Assembly: GCA_026261815.1 (NCBI GenBank)
Contig: JAMPIT010000481.1
Coordinates: forward strand, 2,542,001-2,606,000
Direction: 5' to 3'
DNA: 64,000 bases
Origin: Monarcha castaneiventris obscurior
Lineage: Eukaryota; Chordata; Aves; Passeriformes; Monarchidae
Made by a program: the position numbers and the translations under genes. The notes under the pieces were generated by a model. The model had not been told where the DNA came from. It was given only the letters and a program-made list of their open reading frames with translations, and made no database searches. Shown here piece by piece: positions 14,501 to 27,900 of this stretch. The stretch's first letter is position 1; each line of letters opens with the position of its first letter.

Positions 14501-17500
14501 AGCTGCACAGAGGAGCAGCTTAATATTTTACTATTTTCTTCTGTACTTTATTATTATTTTTATCTTTTGAAAAGCATGAATTTCCTTCAAAAGAGGCTGC
14601 TTTATATTTGGGTGTTGTAGCAGTTTGTTCTCAGTATTAACTGACTGATGCTTGCTGCTGTATTGATCCTGGACCTGAGCTGATCCCAGGCTCTAACACT
14701 CAGCCACTGAAGTATTGTCATTGCCAAAAGTGATGGGATTTGTGTACTCACAGCTATAGGCACTTATTATAACCTGAAAATGTCAATGCAACATTGCTGG
14801 GGAAAAGAGGACTGCAATCAGGTTATTGATTAATTTGCTGTATAATTTTGAAGCCAATTCTGAATAGATTTACTCAGTTCATTATTTCAGGTACAAACTA
14901 TGACAAGAGTATCAAATAGGTCTAGACATGATTGATTTCTGAAAACTCCTCCATTGAGCACTCCAGGTAGCCCATTTCAATGACAAGCTGTTTTCTAAGG
15001 GTGTCTAAATAGCAGAAATGATGGCATTAGCAGGATATCTCCATTTACTGCAATTGCTTCATGATAGAAAACTTGCTCCCAGACAGCTTCTTTTAATCAG
15101 GTGAGCAGAAATTCGTGGCCTTCGGTGTAAGTCGTGAAAATGGCAATAAGCATAATCACCTCTATCAGAGGATTGCATGTCCACATGGCCATATTCTCAT
15201 TTTGATGGTACTGGAACAAAGCAGAGACAGAGAGGTCACCAGAGGGAGGTTAAAGTGGCACTGGTTTGGGGCTTTGATTGATCAGAGACACGTGGCAGCT
15301 CCTACCTGCAAGGCTCTTCTGCCCCCAGTAGAGAGAAAACCTCTTTATCCTTCAAAGTGTTGCTCTTCTGAAGAAGTGACTCTGTAGGGAGAACTCTCAC
15401 CTTCTTGTCTGAGGAGTTCTGAAACTAGCTGAAAGGCAAAACGTCTCTGTCCTTCCTTTTTAATACCAGGTTTGAGAGAACATTACATGGAAAAATGCAC
15501 ATTTCTGAGCCAGCAAACAGAGAAAGGCAGATTATCAAGGTGGCCTGGTTTGATCCGAGTCATAAAACTGGCAGTTGAGAATGACTTGCTGTTCACTGCC
15601 TTGCAGTGTTTACCCATAATATTCGCACGGTTAGGGAGTTATAAATTAATATCAAGCCTATTATGGGATTTTACAGCACAGTCCTTCCTTCCTGTCTCCC
15701 TGCCTCCCTCTGCCCCTCCTTGCCTCCCACTGCTGACTCTTACAGTCCTGATAACTTCCAGGCTCCTCGCTCTAGATCCAGAGAGGATCCCCACTATTGT
15801 TCCCCCACCTCGTCGGGCACACCCCATGGTGTGCCTGGATGATTCCTGTCACGAGTTTGTGTTTGTTATCTGCATGTTCCCCTGCACTTGATAGCACACA
15901 CAATTTCTGCTTGCTGGGGAGCAGTGCCACAGTGTTTGTCACCTCTTAGCAGCACCTCAGGAACATGTCGAGCCCAAATGTTCTCACCAGCACCAACAGG
16001 CTCTTTCCATGCTGTCACATTCCCTCCCACACCCTTGTGCACAGCACATCCTGAGGGGCTCCCACCTCCTCACCTCTGGGGCTTTGCAGGCTCTGCCCCT
16101 CTCCTGCTCCTGGGGAGAAGTGAGCACGGAGCTGGGATGTTCCATGTGATGAGCTGAATTTTTGTAGGTTTGATACAGAGAAGCTGACAAAGTCTTACTG
16201 ATACTGATTTTGGCGGACAAGGAAGAATTCTGAAGCTCTAAGAGCAAAACAGACCAATAGGTCAGCGATTGCCTCTTTACAGATGCATCAATATCAACAC
16301 TTAATCTCCTTTTAGGGTCATCTGCAAGTTGGTGTTTTAAACTGTAGATAAGCCACTCCCAAGGGCTGTCCTGTGGCCAAGCACTAAGTCACAGTGATCA
16401 CTTCCATGAATGTTGCATGTTGTTGTTTTTAATTAACAACCTGCAAGACGTAAAGATTCTCCTCAGCCAAACGCTGCTGTTTCCCAACATCCTGCTCTTC
16501 CTCACTTCCCCACTCACTTTCACCGTCCTCTTCTGCATAGAGAAACAAGAAAATCAGGAAAATCACAGCACTTAAGTGAGACTGAGACAAATCTTTGTAC
16601 TTTGTTGGCCTATTCCAGATCTCTTACACAAAGGAAAGGGTCTTTTGGAAGTTATCTATAAAACAATCACTTTTTCTTCTCTTACAAGATTTCACTTGAG
16701 CAAAACTAGAACTAAATGTAACATAGAAAAACAAATAAACTGGAGGGAAACATGGACCTGAGAATGGAAATAGAAACAGAAGATTTAGACCAGTCTAAGT
16801 TTGTAAGCCGTGGTTCTTTTTTTCCCAACCAGCTCAAAGTAAATGTTACAGCATTCACGTGCTGCCAAGGAAAAGCAAATATCAAGAGATAGTGGAGGGA
16901 AGGGAGAAACAAAGGCAAACCCAGCCTGTTTAGGTTCAGACTCCTTGGACATGGGTGGTTTTTCTGCACTCACGCAACACCTCGTGTGATAATGTTGGAG
17001 CTCCCTAAAAAGTCCTACCCCAGCACAGCACGGATTGTTAAATAGTATTTTCACCAAAATTTTTACCCCACATGGGAATCTCTTGCAGCTTCCTTGAAAC
17101 CCAAATCTTACTTATCACTTCCCAGACTGTAACATCCACAGCAGGAACTGAGCATCAGCCAGTCCTAATTTCTAAATTTACTTTTGGTTCAGCTGGTGTA
17201 AAGTTTTGCATGGTGGCCTTTCCATGTCATAAATATTAAATGTTAATGTGTAAGCTCCATCTGGAAGACTCTTCACTCTCAAATTCTCAGCTCTGTTTCC
17301 TCACATAACAACCAATAACAGAGATCATTAAATAAGATTTTTATTTAGGAACACTGAGAATGCAACCTAGAGTAGGAGCAATATGCAAAAAATTAAAAAG
17401 TAATGTTTTATTGACCATTTTTTCTTTATTGCTGCTTATCTATGAAGAAATGAGAAGATAAAATCAGTAGAGTAGTAAAACAACTTCCACACTAAGTGTA

Positions 17501-20500
17501 CAGCTGTAAAAAAATTTACTTTTTTTGTGTGCTTAAAGTATAATAAGGAAAATATGAATATAAAACATTTCCTACCATCTTCTCCAGAGTTGCTTACTGT
17601 AATGTGGAGCTTTCAATTTCTTATGGTGCTGTTTGACACTGATTATTCCCCTTAGAATGTTCCATTATGCTCAGTTTTCTTTACAAGTGTGAAAGAGATG
17701 TAAAGTCTGTTGTTGTTCACTGTGAATTTTATTCAAATTCAGCAGCATCCATTTATAACCACATTTACAGAGTGACTTTCATTCTGGGTGGTCCAAATGT
17801 GCTTTCCAGACTTTTGTATCAAGAAATGTAGAATGCAGCCACCTCCACTTGTCTTGCTGGGCTGTTTGGTGACATCCAGCAGTGTCACGTGTGTGGTGTC
17901 AAATGGAAAGTGAGAGTCCAGTGCTGTGTCCTGGGATGTTTGGGAGGTGGATTTGGTGTCTCATCATCTCCAATGTCTTTCTAATAATGGCATTAATAAA
18001 TCTTTAGTGGTGATGGCACTGAGGGTGGGACTCCACAGCAAGGTCTGAGCTCCCACAACTCACTGCCAGATAAAGCAGAGACCTGATCATATTCTGAATA
18101 TCAGCCACAAATTTTTTTGTGTGTTCGTTTTGGGAAGGGGTTTGGGAGATATTAATGGTGATATTGTTTCCTCATTGTTTATCAAATATTATACCCATAA
18201 TTCTAGAGAATTTCTCCAAGCTGTCTTTCAAAATTTGAATATATAAAATATTTGTTATATACAAGCCTATAAACAGTCCTTTTGAAAAAATGGGGCTAAA
18301 TACAGGCGTGTGTTAGCTGTGCTAACTGCTGTGTTGTGCAATCCAGTCCTACCATCAGTTTTCTTTTTAATTCATACATTTCTCACCTATTAGCAGTTAC
18401 ATTTTTTTAAAATAATTTCTGTTCCTCCCGGGACCAGCTGTTGGGTTTAAGCTACATCCCATTTCCATTAAGCAGGACACGTAACTCTGGCAAACCACAG
18501 GGCACCCATCAAGCTGATGTTCACCTGAAAGCCTGTGAACAGATTTTGTCAAGATCCAAAGTAATTACTTCGTAAAGTTCATTTCCCACCCCGCGTCTCT
18601 TTTCTGCTGAATAAATATTGCAAGAGGATGAAATATGGACAGGTTGTTTATATCCATCACTTTTAAATATTAGTGCTCGGCTTATGCAGCTCTTTGTTGT
18701 GTAAAAACCATTTGGATACATTATTCCAAGTTGAATAACAGAGTATTTCAGATTAAGAACTAAAAGAAGCCTCCCTTTGTCATCTTGTATTGAATAAAGC
18801 AAAGGGAAGGGACAGCCTACTAATTCTAGGGCTAATATATCTTCCCTCTAAATGGCTACACCTTGTAAACATTTTTGTTAACAAATATTATTAAATTGCA
18901 TATCTGATTCAAACACCTATTATGCTTTATTAAAGTAAATATACTAAATTACCTGTAAGGGTACATAATAACACATCATTTCAGTCAAGTAATACCCATT
19001 TTAAAATTGGATTCCATTCCTATTTAAAGATTACTTGGCAATGTTACTTTCCTCCAAATTGTTGGGTGTGATTTTATTTTTGAAGGCACATGAATCCTGC
19101 ATCCATGAGCAGTGTCCAGGGATGTTTTCTTTGTGCCATGCTATGGAAAAACAGAGAAGATTGGGGAAGTCCAATTCCAGCAAATTTTTTCCATCTTTTT
19201 CATGTTTAAGTCAAGTGGAAAAGTATCTCAAGAGGAGTCATAAAATGTGGTAGAAAAACTTCCTCACAAAACACTAAGGGTTCTTTGAATTCATTGTGCT
19301 GTTTTTTTGTTTCCTCTACCTACTCTTATTCTAATAAGTTTGGAGTTCTCTTACTCCTCTCCATGGAGTACTGTTTCTTTGTATTTGGAAAAGAAAGGTG
19401 ACATATCTGCTTTTTTGGGTTTGGGGTTTTTTTTGCATGCAGAATTCCAGCATGATGTTCAATTTCTGTTCAGTTTAACTGAGATCTAAATGAGTGTGCC
19501 ACAGCAAAACTGATCCTACAGGGCTTGTAATGAGTTGTCCTTTTTTTCCTTCCCTCCAAGCTAGACATTGGTGTCTAGGGTAAAAATAAAAATGCCACTG
19601 GGTGAGGGCCAGGAGGATATTTTATGTATGAAATTGCTTCATAAACAGTTTCAGAGAGATTTTCCAAAACCCCAAATCGTGGAGGATTTTGCACGTGTTC
19701 TGTCTTATAACAAAAGGTTCATCCATAACATTTGTTAACCTAGGCTGGTGTGACAAATTCAAAGTGTTTGAAAGTCTCTCAGGATAGTTATTTAAAGCGT
19801 GTTTTGCTCTCTTTTTCATTAAAGAACCAGGCTTGTGTTTGAAGACGAATCCTCAGCTGGAAAGTTTCTTTCAGTTTTAAATGGAGAATTGACACTTTTT
19901 CTTCAATTAGGTTTTGGCTGCAATCCATCCTTGTCTATCAACCTTTCCAGAAGTCCAGTAGCCTCATCTCTTATCCTTTTCTTTTTGAAGACAAGGGTTT
20001 TAAATTAAATAAATAATGCATGACATTCAGGAAAAGGTAGAGTAATGTAAATTTTACAGCAAAGAGGGAGGATTTTTTAATTGGAAAGTGAAGAGTGCTG
20101 GGGAATGGTCTGTTAGAGCACTCTGTGCTTTCAGACTCTAAATATCCTCAGGGAAATTTGGAGCCTTGCCATGTTAGATATCCATATCCAGAAATACAAT
20201 TTTGTTTGCACAAGCATTAATTAGCAATTTTGGGAATGCTTTCAACAAGGCCAAGGATTGACTGGAACACTGAATTTATTCCTTCCCATGAAGTGCTCTG
20301 TTTGGGGAAAGAAAACATAATATACACACTTTTTACTGAGCTGGACAGGAGCCCAAAAAAATTATAGTTATCAGTGGACTTTCAGTTCAAGGTGGGCTGG
20401 ATCTGATAGGTTGTGGTGGGACCTTCCAACACACGAGATATTGGTCAACAACAAACTTCCAGGTTTGTGGAACTCAAGCTCTAAGTGCCTCAGTCAGCCA

Positions 20501-23500
20501 TTTCCTGCAACTAAAGGTGTGGAAAGAATTGTTATTAAATTGCCAGAAGGATTTGAGTCTTTCTTCAGCAAACTCTTTGTCCTTCATTGTCTTTCTCTCT
20601 CATATGCGTAAGCAATTCTACGGAGATGAGGAGCAGCACAAAGCTCAAAGTGCCAACTCCACGGAATCCTCTCCTTTATTGTTAAACAATTCTGGAGCTT
20701 CTTGGACTGAGCAGTTTTGGCTGAACCTCATTCAGAGAGTTCCTCATCTCAGCTGCTTCACTCACTGTGTATTCATCTATCACCTGCTGTGTTTTCTGCT
20801 GACATATTCATCTGTCCAGCCTCAAGTGAAATGCTTTATCTTTCCTCATTATAAGAATTCTTATGGCAATAACATTCAGAGGAGTCTTTTACTGGGAAAT
20901 AAAATGTAGGCTAAAATGTCACAGAACTTTATTAGACAATCTAAACTTAATTGCAGATGAGTTGATGCACTCATAAAAGATGATGCAATGTTTCTATTAA
21001 CTCCAACATATGGTAACTATTCATGGGAGGACAGCAAACAGATATCACTAAATGTTACTCTAAAATGGTCAAATTAGGAAGCTGGCTGCTTTTTTCTGGT
21101 TTTTTTTTTTTATAATAATAAATTCAAATGTGTTACTAACCAGGGAAAGTTTACCTGACATTAGAAGTATTCAGAGGACATTGCCTATATACAACTGTGG
21201 TAGGAATTTGATTATGCCTGTGAAGGCACTTGGTTATTCAGATTAATTTCCCATACTCTGTGATGGAAAGTGACAAAGAGCTCTGCTTCGCTGAAGAGTT
21301 GCAGGTCTTGAACACATTTCCCTGCTTTCACTGAGGTTCATGTGAGGGTTTTTTAAATAATTAATCCTACAGTAAATGATAACTTGCTGGTAGAAGATAT
21401 TTCAGATATCATAGTTTAATTATTTGTGCCATTACTGTCCCTATCTTTAGAAATTTTAGTGAAAAGCTCTAACAATTAAATGATCTGTATTAATTGCAGT
21501 ACAAACTTTATTCCATCCTGTTCTCATGCTGACACGTTCTGTACCCTCCCACTTTGCCCTGATGTACAGTTTAAATGTGCCATGGTGACAGGTTAACTCA
21601 GAGGCTGTTCCGAGTTAATCACACGCTGCTAGAGACCATTGCACACAGACAAGTCCTGTGCTGGCAATTCCAACAAAGCACAGACAATTGTATTTTGTGT
21701 TTGCCTCAGCTAAGGTATCGACTGAATAAAGAGAATTAAAGCCAGCTCCAAAGGCTGCAATCAGTAGGTGGTTAAGTAATTTCAGGGTTTTTCCTTCATT
21801 GCCAAAAATCAAGATGGTTTCTGAAGACATTTGAAGTCTATAAAGACTTGGCTAAATTACAGTTGTTCTACAGCAAGTGTGATATGCAGGGGAGGACTGG
21901 AAGGGATCCAGGGAGCTTGTTTTCACACCAGAGATCCTTTCTAGGAGATGAAATCATGCTGGAAGGGCAGTGTGCCCTGGAGGATCAGACACCCTGGTGT
22001 GAGTTCATACCTGACTCTGTGATTAGTTTGACGTTGCATAACATTTACATTGCCGCCTCTTTAGGAGTTCTGATTAAAGCTCTCCAATTATATCATTGAT
22101 ATATTCAGCAGAGCTGAATATCCCAGTCTGAACAGATTGTGACCATGACACACTTTCAGTTCTCTCTTTGCTTACCCAAGTAGCCAAAGGACACCTTTGA
22201 AAGGTTTAATAGAGAACACCAGTAATGTCACTATGGAAACATAATGTTTTAGAAACTCCTACTTTAACAAAGCACCACCTTCCCTCATACAGCCAGGATT
22301 TACAAGTCTTGGCTGGAAATTCCCTGTTCTGTCCATGAAAAGTATAGGATTCAGGACTGTCGTAACCTTACAGAGCAGGACAAGTTACAGAACAGGACAT
22401 CAGTGAAAACATTAGAGAATGTTGTTTCTAGCTGAATTACTAGATTGCTTAAAGCAATATTAACAAGAATTTTTTTAAAGTAGGTTACTAATGGTATGAG
22501 GGGAGTTGATACAAAACAACCACTTCAAACGGCAAAAGAGAAAAAAAAATTTACAAGTTAATGGATGGTGCAGGAAAAATATCTTGAGAACTTTTGCTGA
22601 GAAAGAGGATTGCACTCCCTCAGGCAGATGGTCAGCACAGAGGACAAAGAGCCGCTGGCAGTTGCTACCTGAAAGATTTATGCCCTTTGCTCCACAGGTA
22701 TCATTCTCTTGCTGCCAGGGGCCAAGAATCCAATATCCACTTCCAGAGCATGTTTGTGCTGTCCCGTGTTTGTTCCAGTAATACTATTTATCATGTTATT
22801 TATCATGTCATCCTTCTCAAGAAATACTCTATTTGGAAAGTTGTTATAACTCTTGAGAAGCACTTTCTGGACTATGTATTTTTTAATTACTACAAATAAA
22901 CCCCCTCGGTGTTCTGTGTTGCTGTAGAAAGAGATGAGAATTTTGTAGCCACTTTTTGAAAGTATCACCTTTGAGTTTATAAAACAATGCCCTCTGTGTA
23001 ATGTATGATAAAATATTACGTGACCTAGAATATAAAGCTTGGAGATTCTACTTCGATTCCCATGTGTTAGGGACTGGTGAGGCTGCTCCATCTGCTTCTG
23101 ACTTTGTGCAAAGGTCCTGGGAAGGAGCTCAGCTGCATTGGAATGAGCCAGGCCAGGTCTGGTGCACTCTGTGCACGTGTGAGAGGCTGGGAAGTTGTGC
23201 TTAATGAGGCTCTGGTGCATAAACCCACCTTGGGTCAGTCAATGCAAGTCGAAAACACTCAGGTTCAGGCAGGTTGTGTTAGCTGGGAACCAAACCAGGA
23301 GCTGTAGCTGTTTTCTGTTCACTTAACTCAGCGCTGGAGACAAACTCCAGAGCTCCTGTAAAGAAGCCCAGCAACAGCAAACTCATTCAGACAGGGAAGT
23401 CACTTGAGACTGATCCATATGAATAACAAGCAATTTTCCTTGTGGTGCAGCTGCATCTCTTCCAAGCAGTTGTTGTTTCTTATCTCGTGTGCTCCTGGGG

Positions 23501-23883
23501 CATGAAACTGTGCATCGCCACTGCTCCCAGCAGATCAGGTTGTGTTGCTGCCCCAGATTCTCAAACAAGTACCTGCAAACAGTTTGCTTGAAATGGGGAG
23601 CTCAGCTGTTCAGAAAAAACACTGACACATATATAACTTGGTGACAAGTGATTAAAATCAGTGAAGCAAAGGAAAGGAAAAAAAATCAAGCTGTTATTAA
23701 TTTAAAGTGAGTTCAAAAAGCAGTTGCTAAATCTCTAGAGATTTTTTTGATACCTGTCCAGGCTACAGGTGGTTGGTAAGTGCTTAATAAAGCACCTGCT
23801 CATCAACTCAGTTTCTCATGATTCTAACTAAAAAATAAATTACTGCAATAATTTAAAATCAGCAACTTACTTTGTTGAAATGT
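8577..23883. other. Intergenic, no gene supported
   Basis: No coding exon is supported. The longest frames (125-180 codons, for example 22678-23220 minus) lack recognisable motifs. There is an 18-base T run at 10351-10368 and a short GA tract near 12096-12109. Several AT-rich blocks with homeodomain-like TAAT cores and few repeats (about 9340-9720 and 18511-18840) could be conserved regulatory DNA, but that needs alignment to show. Confidence 0.55.
10351..10368. repeat. T18 homopolymer
   Basis: Eighteen consecutive T's on the plus strand. No SINE-like or retrogene body lies directly before or after it, so I treat it as a simple homopolymer. Confidence 0.85.
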
Positions 23884-24281
23884 TGTCCTGGTGTCAGCTG
23901 GGACAGAGTTACTCTTCTTACCAGTAGCTGTGATTTGGATTTGGGATGAGAACAGTGTTGATAACACACTGATGGTTGAGCTGTTGCTGAGCAGTGGCCA
24001 AGGACTTTTCATCCTCTCATTCTGCCCTGCCAGCGAGGAGGCTGGAGGGGGGCACAAGAAACTGGGAGGAGGCAGGGCCAGGACAGCTGATCCCACAGAC
24101 CAAAGGGATGTTCCAGACAATGTGGCAGCATGAGGAAAGTCTGGCCAGGGAGTGCTGCCCTATTAAACTGTCTCCATCTCAACCCGCGAATTTTCCTTTT
24201 TTTCCCTTATTCTCTCCCCATCCCACTGAGGCAGGGAGGGAGCTGTGCAGTGTTCAGCTGTCTGTAGGTTTAACCACGACG
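23884..24281 (+). mobile_element. Avian endogenous-retrovirus solo LTR, internally shortened
   Basis: The segment opens with TGTCCTGGTGTCAGCTGGGA and closes with GGTTTAACCACGACG. In between it carries blocks I associate with a widespread avian LTR family: 'gatgagaacagtgttgataacacactgatg', a 'ctgccctattaaactgtctccatctcaac' poly(A)-region block, and 'attctctccccatcccactg'. The stretch between the U3-like part and the 'cctattaaac' block is much shorter than I remember, so an internal deletion is likely. I see no retroviral coding sequence beside it and no clear target-site duplication. Family assignment is from memory. Confidence 0.7.
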
Positions 24282-24309
24282 AGCATCCTGCCAGAGGTTT
24301 CTGTGCAGT

Positions 24310-24425
24310 GATTTTTTTTTCTGGGAGTATGGAATAGGGGGAAATCCAGACTGGATTTTTGCTGGAATATAGAATGGGGGAAAACCTGGAGTGGATTTTT
24401 TTCTGGAGTACAGAATGGGTATAAT
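24310..24425 (-). repeat. Decayed short tandem repeat, related to the 60-kb minisatellite
   Basis: About two and a half degenerate units of a 'GTACTC(T/C)GGGAAAAATCCAGTC(C/T)GG' type motif when read on the minus strand. The same motif forms the minisatellite at 60051-60410. Here the CpGs are mostly gone (for example CCAGACTGG where the other array has CCAGTCCGG), consistent with methylation decay. It sits at the same end of the unclassified repeat as the 60-kb array, so the two parts form one unit. Confidence 0.65.
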
Positions 24426-24452
24426 TTAATTCCACACACAGTGTGTTCATGT

Positions 24453-24952
24453 GTTCAGCTGAGGCTAATCCAGAGGAAAATAAATGGAGATTGAAAGGCG
24501 AAACCCCAGAGTTTTTTATTGCTAAAAAATCCCTTTTATTTTGCTATTTCTGTGATCTTTCTAGTAAGCTTTACAAAGCTCCTGTGTGAGGCATCAGACA
24601 AGAATTTTACAATCAGAACATTCTGCTGTTGGAGGTTTTCCTGATGCCCAAGCCCTCCTGCCCTGCACTGCTGTTTGACCTGTTGCTGTTGTTTGTGAGT
24701 CTCAGAAGATCCCTCCTGCCTCCCTTCCCACACTCAGTTACCATCGTGGGCTGTTTGACACAATCTGTTGCTTTTCTTCTCACCTGAACAGATCAGTTCT
24801 TCCATAATTCTTCCTTTCACAAATTCCAGAACTCTAAATTAATTCTTTTCCACTTCTAAAAGAGAATAAACCTTATGCCCAGTAGAAGCAAATCAGGAAA
24901 ATGGAAAATACTGTAAGAGGTGTTTTCAAAGAAGCCAGGACCTTCCCCCTGC
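24453..24952 (-). mobile_element. Unclassified interspersed repeat, copy A (inverted relative to 59553-60037)
   Basis: Roughly 500 bp that matches 59553-60037 in the opposite orientation. Over about 290 aligned bases in its terminal part I count only about six differences (roughly 2%). Small indels lie elsewhere (5 bp and about 11 bp missing from the other copy). The shared region ends with an AATAAA followed closely by a second AATAAA and then the decayed tandem tail. I do not recognise the family; an LTR-type or other transposed unit is possible. A 65-codon open frame is shared by both copies, but it begins directly after a stop without an ATG, so coding is doubtful. Confidence 0.7.
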
Positions 24953-27900
24953 AGTGATGCACATAAACTATAACAGGCAAATGTTCATAGTTTTCAACTG
25001 GATTGTTTTATTAATTGATTCATCATTACAGACCTGGGGCACTGGGAGAAAGCAAAAAGAATAATGGATCTTGATGTTCCTCTGTGAGACAGGTGCTGGG
25101 CTGCCTCTGCCTGATATGCAAAACAGTGTCAGCAGGATAAACACCTAGAAAAGTGTCTCATTAATATAAAATGTATAATTAGAGTTGGTCCATTTATTTC
25201 AAGGAAAAAAACATTGCTCCTAACAAAAACATGTATTGCAGATTTTTTTTATCAGATGTTGAAATTAGCAAAATATAGCCCAGGAAATCCCCCAGTTACT
25301 TCCCACATTTGCCTACTTTCCACTGTGAAAATGCACCAATCAACAAATGGAATCAATAATTTTCACAACATCTGTAAAAATAATGTAAAGTTTCATATTA
25401 AATCATGATTTAATACAGGTAATTACAGAGGAAAGATATTCCAGAAGTTTATCTCAGTATTAGTGCCAGACTGCCTCTAAAATAAACCTTCTCTGATCTT
25501 GCCTTATATCCAAAGGGTAGAATACCCTGGGAGTCACTACTTACTGAAGAAATAAGAGTTTACTTTTTCCCCAGGAGAAAGAAAAGTGGAACAAATTATG
25601 ACACAATCATTCAATGCATTCTCCTTTTCTCCTGGGCAGAACCATCTACTTGGTGACCTGCACTGCAGCCTTGTTTGTATTTATCCTGCAGGAGTCAGCA
25701 AAGCCTTCCTAGGGGCAGGGTCACATCCTCTAATTCAAATTTAAATGTCATTCATAAATGGAAAGGGCATTTCACTGAAATGGAAGTAGGAAATGGTAGA
25801 GAAGGAGGGAAACAATAGTAAAAACAAGAGGAAAATGGAGGTTAGGAAACTTTAATACTCTGCCAGGATAGGAAATAGGTGTCCACGAGACTATTTAAAA
25901 AGTCACCAAATCGAGATAAATTAAGGTGCCAGAGGTAAAGGCAGTAGTGAGAGTCCTGATTATTGCCATTATTGTCCTCCTTCTCAGTCATGCCTGAGCC
26001 AAACCCACATCCAGTAGAGCAGCAGGAGGTACAACGTGGAGTGGTTAAACAGACTTGAAATGAGCACACGTGCACCTGGTGAGAATTTTCCGTAACTGTT
26101 TGTGAATGTTGCTAAGCAGTCGTGTGCAGTTGCCTGGTGTGGCCTTTTTGTGCAATCCTGTTGTGCTCCAAAGATATTGTAATGTCATTACATCGATGTT
26201 TCTTTGACTTACAGGGAGAACATAACCTGCATGACTGTCCTCTTCCTCATGAGTTGGGGATTTCCTAGCTGGAGTTAAAATGCAGCCTCCTATGCCAGTT
26301 GTGCAGGCAAGCACAATGATCAAAGTGTTTTGAAGGTTTTGGGGAAGTGAATATTCGAGAGGAGAAGATGAGTTAGAACTTTGAGGTCCTGGTGGTTTGA
26401 CAGGTAGCTCCACCAACAGACCATCTTGTGCCTCCATCACCTCCCCTGTAAACTGGAGCCTCTGGCTTGTCTTTTATTAAGCTTTAGAGATCTATGCAAT
26501 TTTTATTTGGTGCTGCTCTTCTGCCCTTCACTTCTGTTATCTTTTGTTGTATTTTAGAGCAGAAACATTAGACCCAGGACACTCAAATAACTACAACTTG
26601 TAAAGGGTCCTTCATTTGCTATTGGTAATAAAAAGGGAAGCAGTGGATATTTTGATTCTGTTCTGTCTTGATAAGGTGGCTGTGATGGGTGAGTTAATAA
26701 AAAATAAGTAGAGCAGATGTAGTAATAAATTACTACCTTGACAGATTTGACATATCTCCACCCATGTACTGAAGATGAGTTGAGAGATGTGTGTTTGATT
26801 AACGTTGCTTAAACGGGTGGTGTTTGATTAGCATTTTGTGCTGTAGGCGCTGGAACCTTCTATATTTTGTAGCAATACTTAGCAATTAAATTGCACTTTA
26901 CATCGTCAAAGTACTCAGAACATGAGAGATTATGTTCCATTAAAAGCAGGGATAGGCTTTCTTTACATGGGAGACAGAGAAAATGCCCAATGTGACCATG
27001 AGCATCAAAGTGGCAGTGGCAGAGTTGCCAGAAGGACACTGCAGTTCAATATTTTATCATAAGATGATTTTTATAATGAGTATTGTTACCTAAGAGCTGC
27101 CTGGCTGAGAACTTGAATGTACTGTAGGAAAAGCTGCTTATTCTGTCAAGTCCAAGGACTAGTTCCTGCAAACATTTGGGTTTGTACCTGGCTTAACTTT
27201 AAGCAGAGGACTATGTCCACTTGATTCCCACAAATATGAACATGGATCAGAGGCAGAAAGAAATGTGGCTTTTCTTTTCCCTTGATGTGTGCACTAAATG
27301 TGACACATACAAGTAACTCTAACAGTGTGTGTTAGTAATTTTTCATCTCATCTTGATTTTCGTTGGTATGCTTTGCTGTTATTGTTTGAGTTTGTTTGCT
27401 TAGGGGTTTTTCTTTGCAAAATGTGTATTTCTTTATCATTTCTTCTTCATGTGGTCTCACCCGCTTTCTTGATCTATGAGAAGAGGACTCCAGGTTTTGC
27501 AGCAGCCATGCCTTGGTGAGGAGAAACCACATTTTGGTAAATTTCAATGGCAAATCCGAATGCAAACTGATAGATCAAGGAAGAGATAGGGATAGAAAGT
27601 AGCAAAAGTGAGAGTGTAGGAGGGATTTCAGATCCCTTATCCCCCCTTGGGTTTTCTTTGTCTTTTTAACTGAACAACACTGAGCGATGTGATGCTGTTG
27701 GTTTAAGGTGAGGTTGTGTCTCTGCTGCTGTGCCCGTGCCTGCAGAGGGGATGTGGCAGCACAGCCCAACAGGAGACAGCCCAGCACCGAGTGCTGTGAG
27801 GGGCACAGAGCCGGCTGACAGGCACAGCAGAGAGCTTCTCCTTTTTCTATTTATTTAGGGTAGATAATCTTTGTTACCATATCAGAATTTTTTTAAATAA

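Noticed and set aside
20380..20440. Possible CR1 3' end
   Set aside because: The words GGGCTGGATCTGATAGG and GGGACCTTCCAAC recall CR1, but there is no ATTCTATGA tail and no upstream CR1 sequence.
22678..23220. 180-codon open frame on the minus strand
   Set aside because: No recognisable domain, with competing frames on the plus strand over the same bases.
24536..24733. 65-codon frame shared almost exactly with 59754-59951
   Set aside because: Conservation is explained by the whole repeat being about 98% identical. The frame starts right after a stop with GTG and has no ATG, so there is no good reason to call it a protein.
26890..26940. Possible L3/LF-SINE-like remnant
   Set aside because: Only one short block (CACTTTACATCGTCAAAGTA) resembles the recalled consensus; too little to call.
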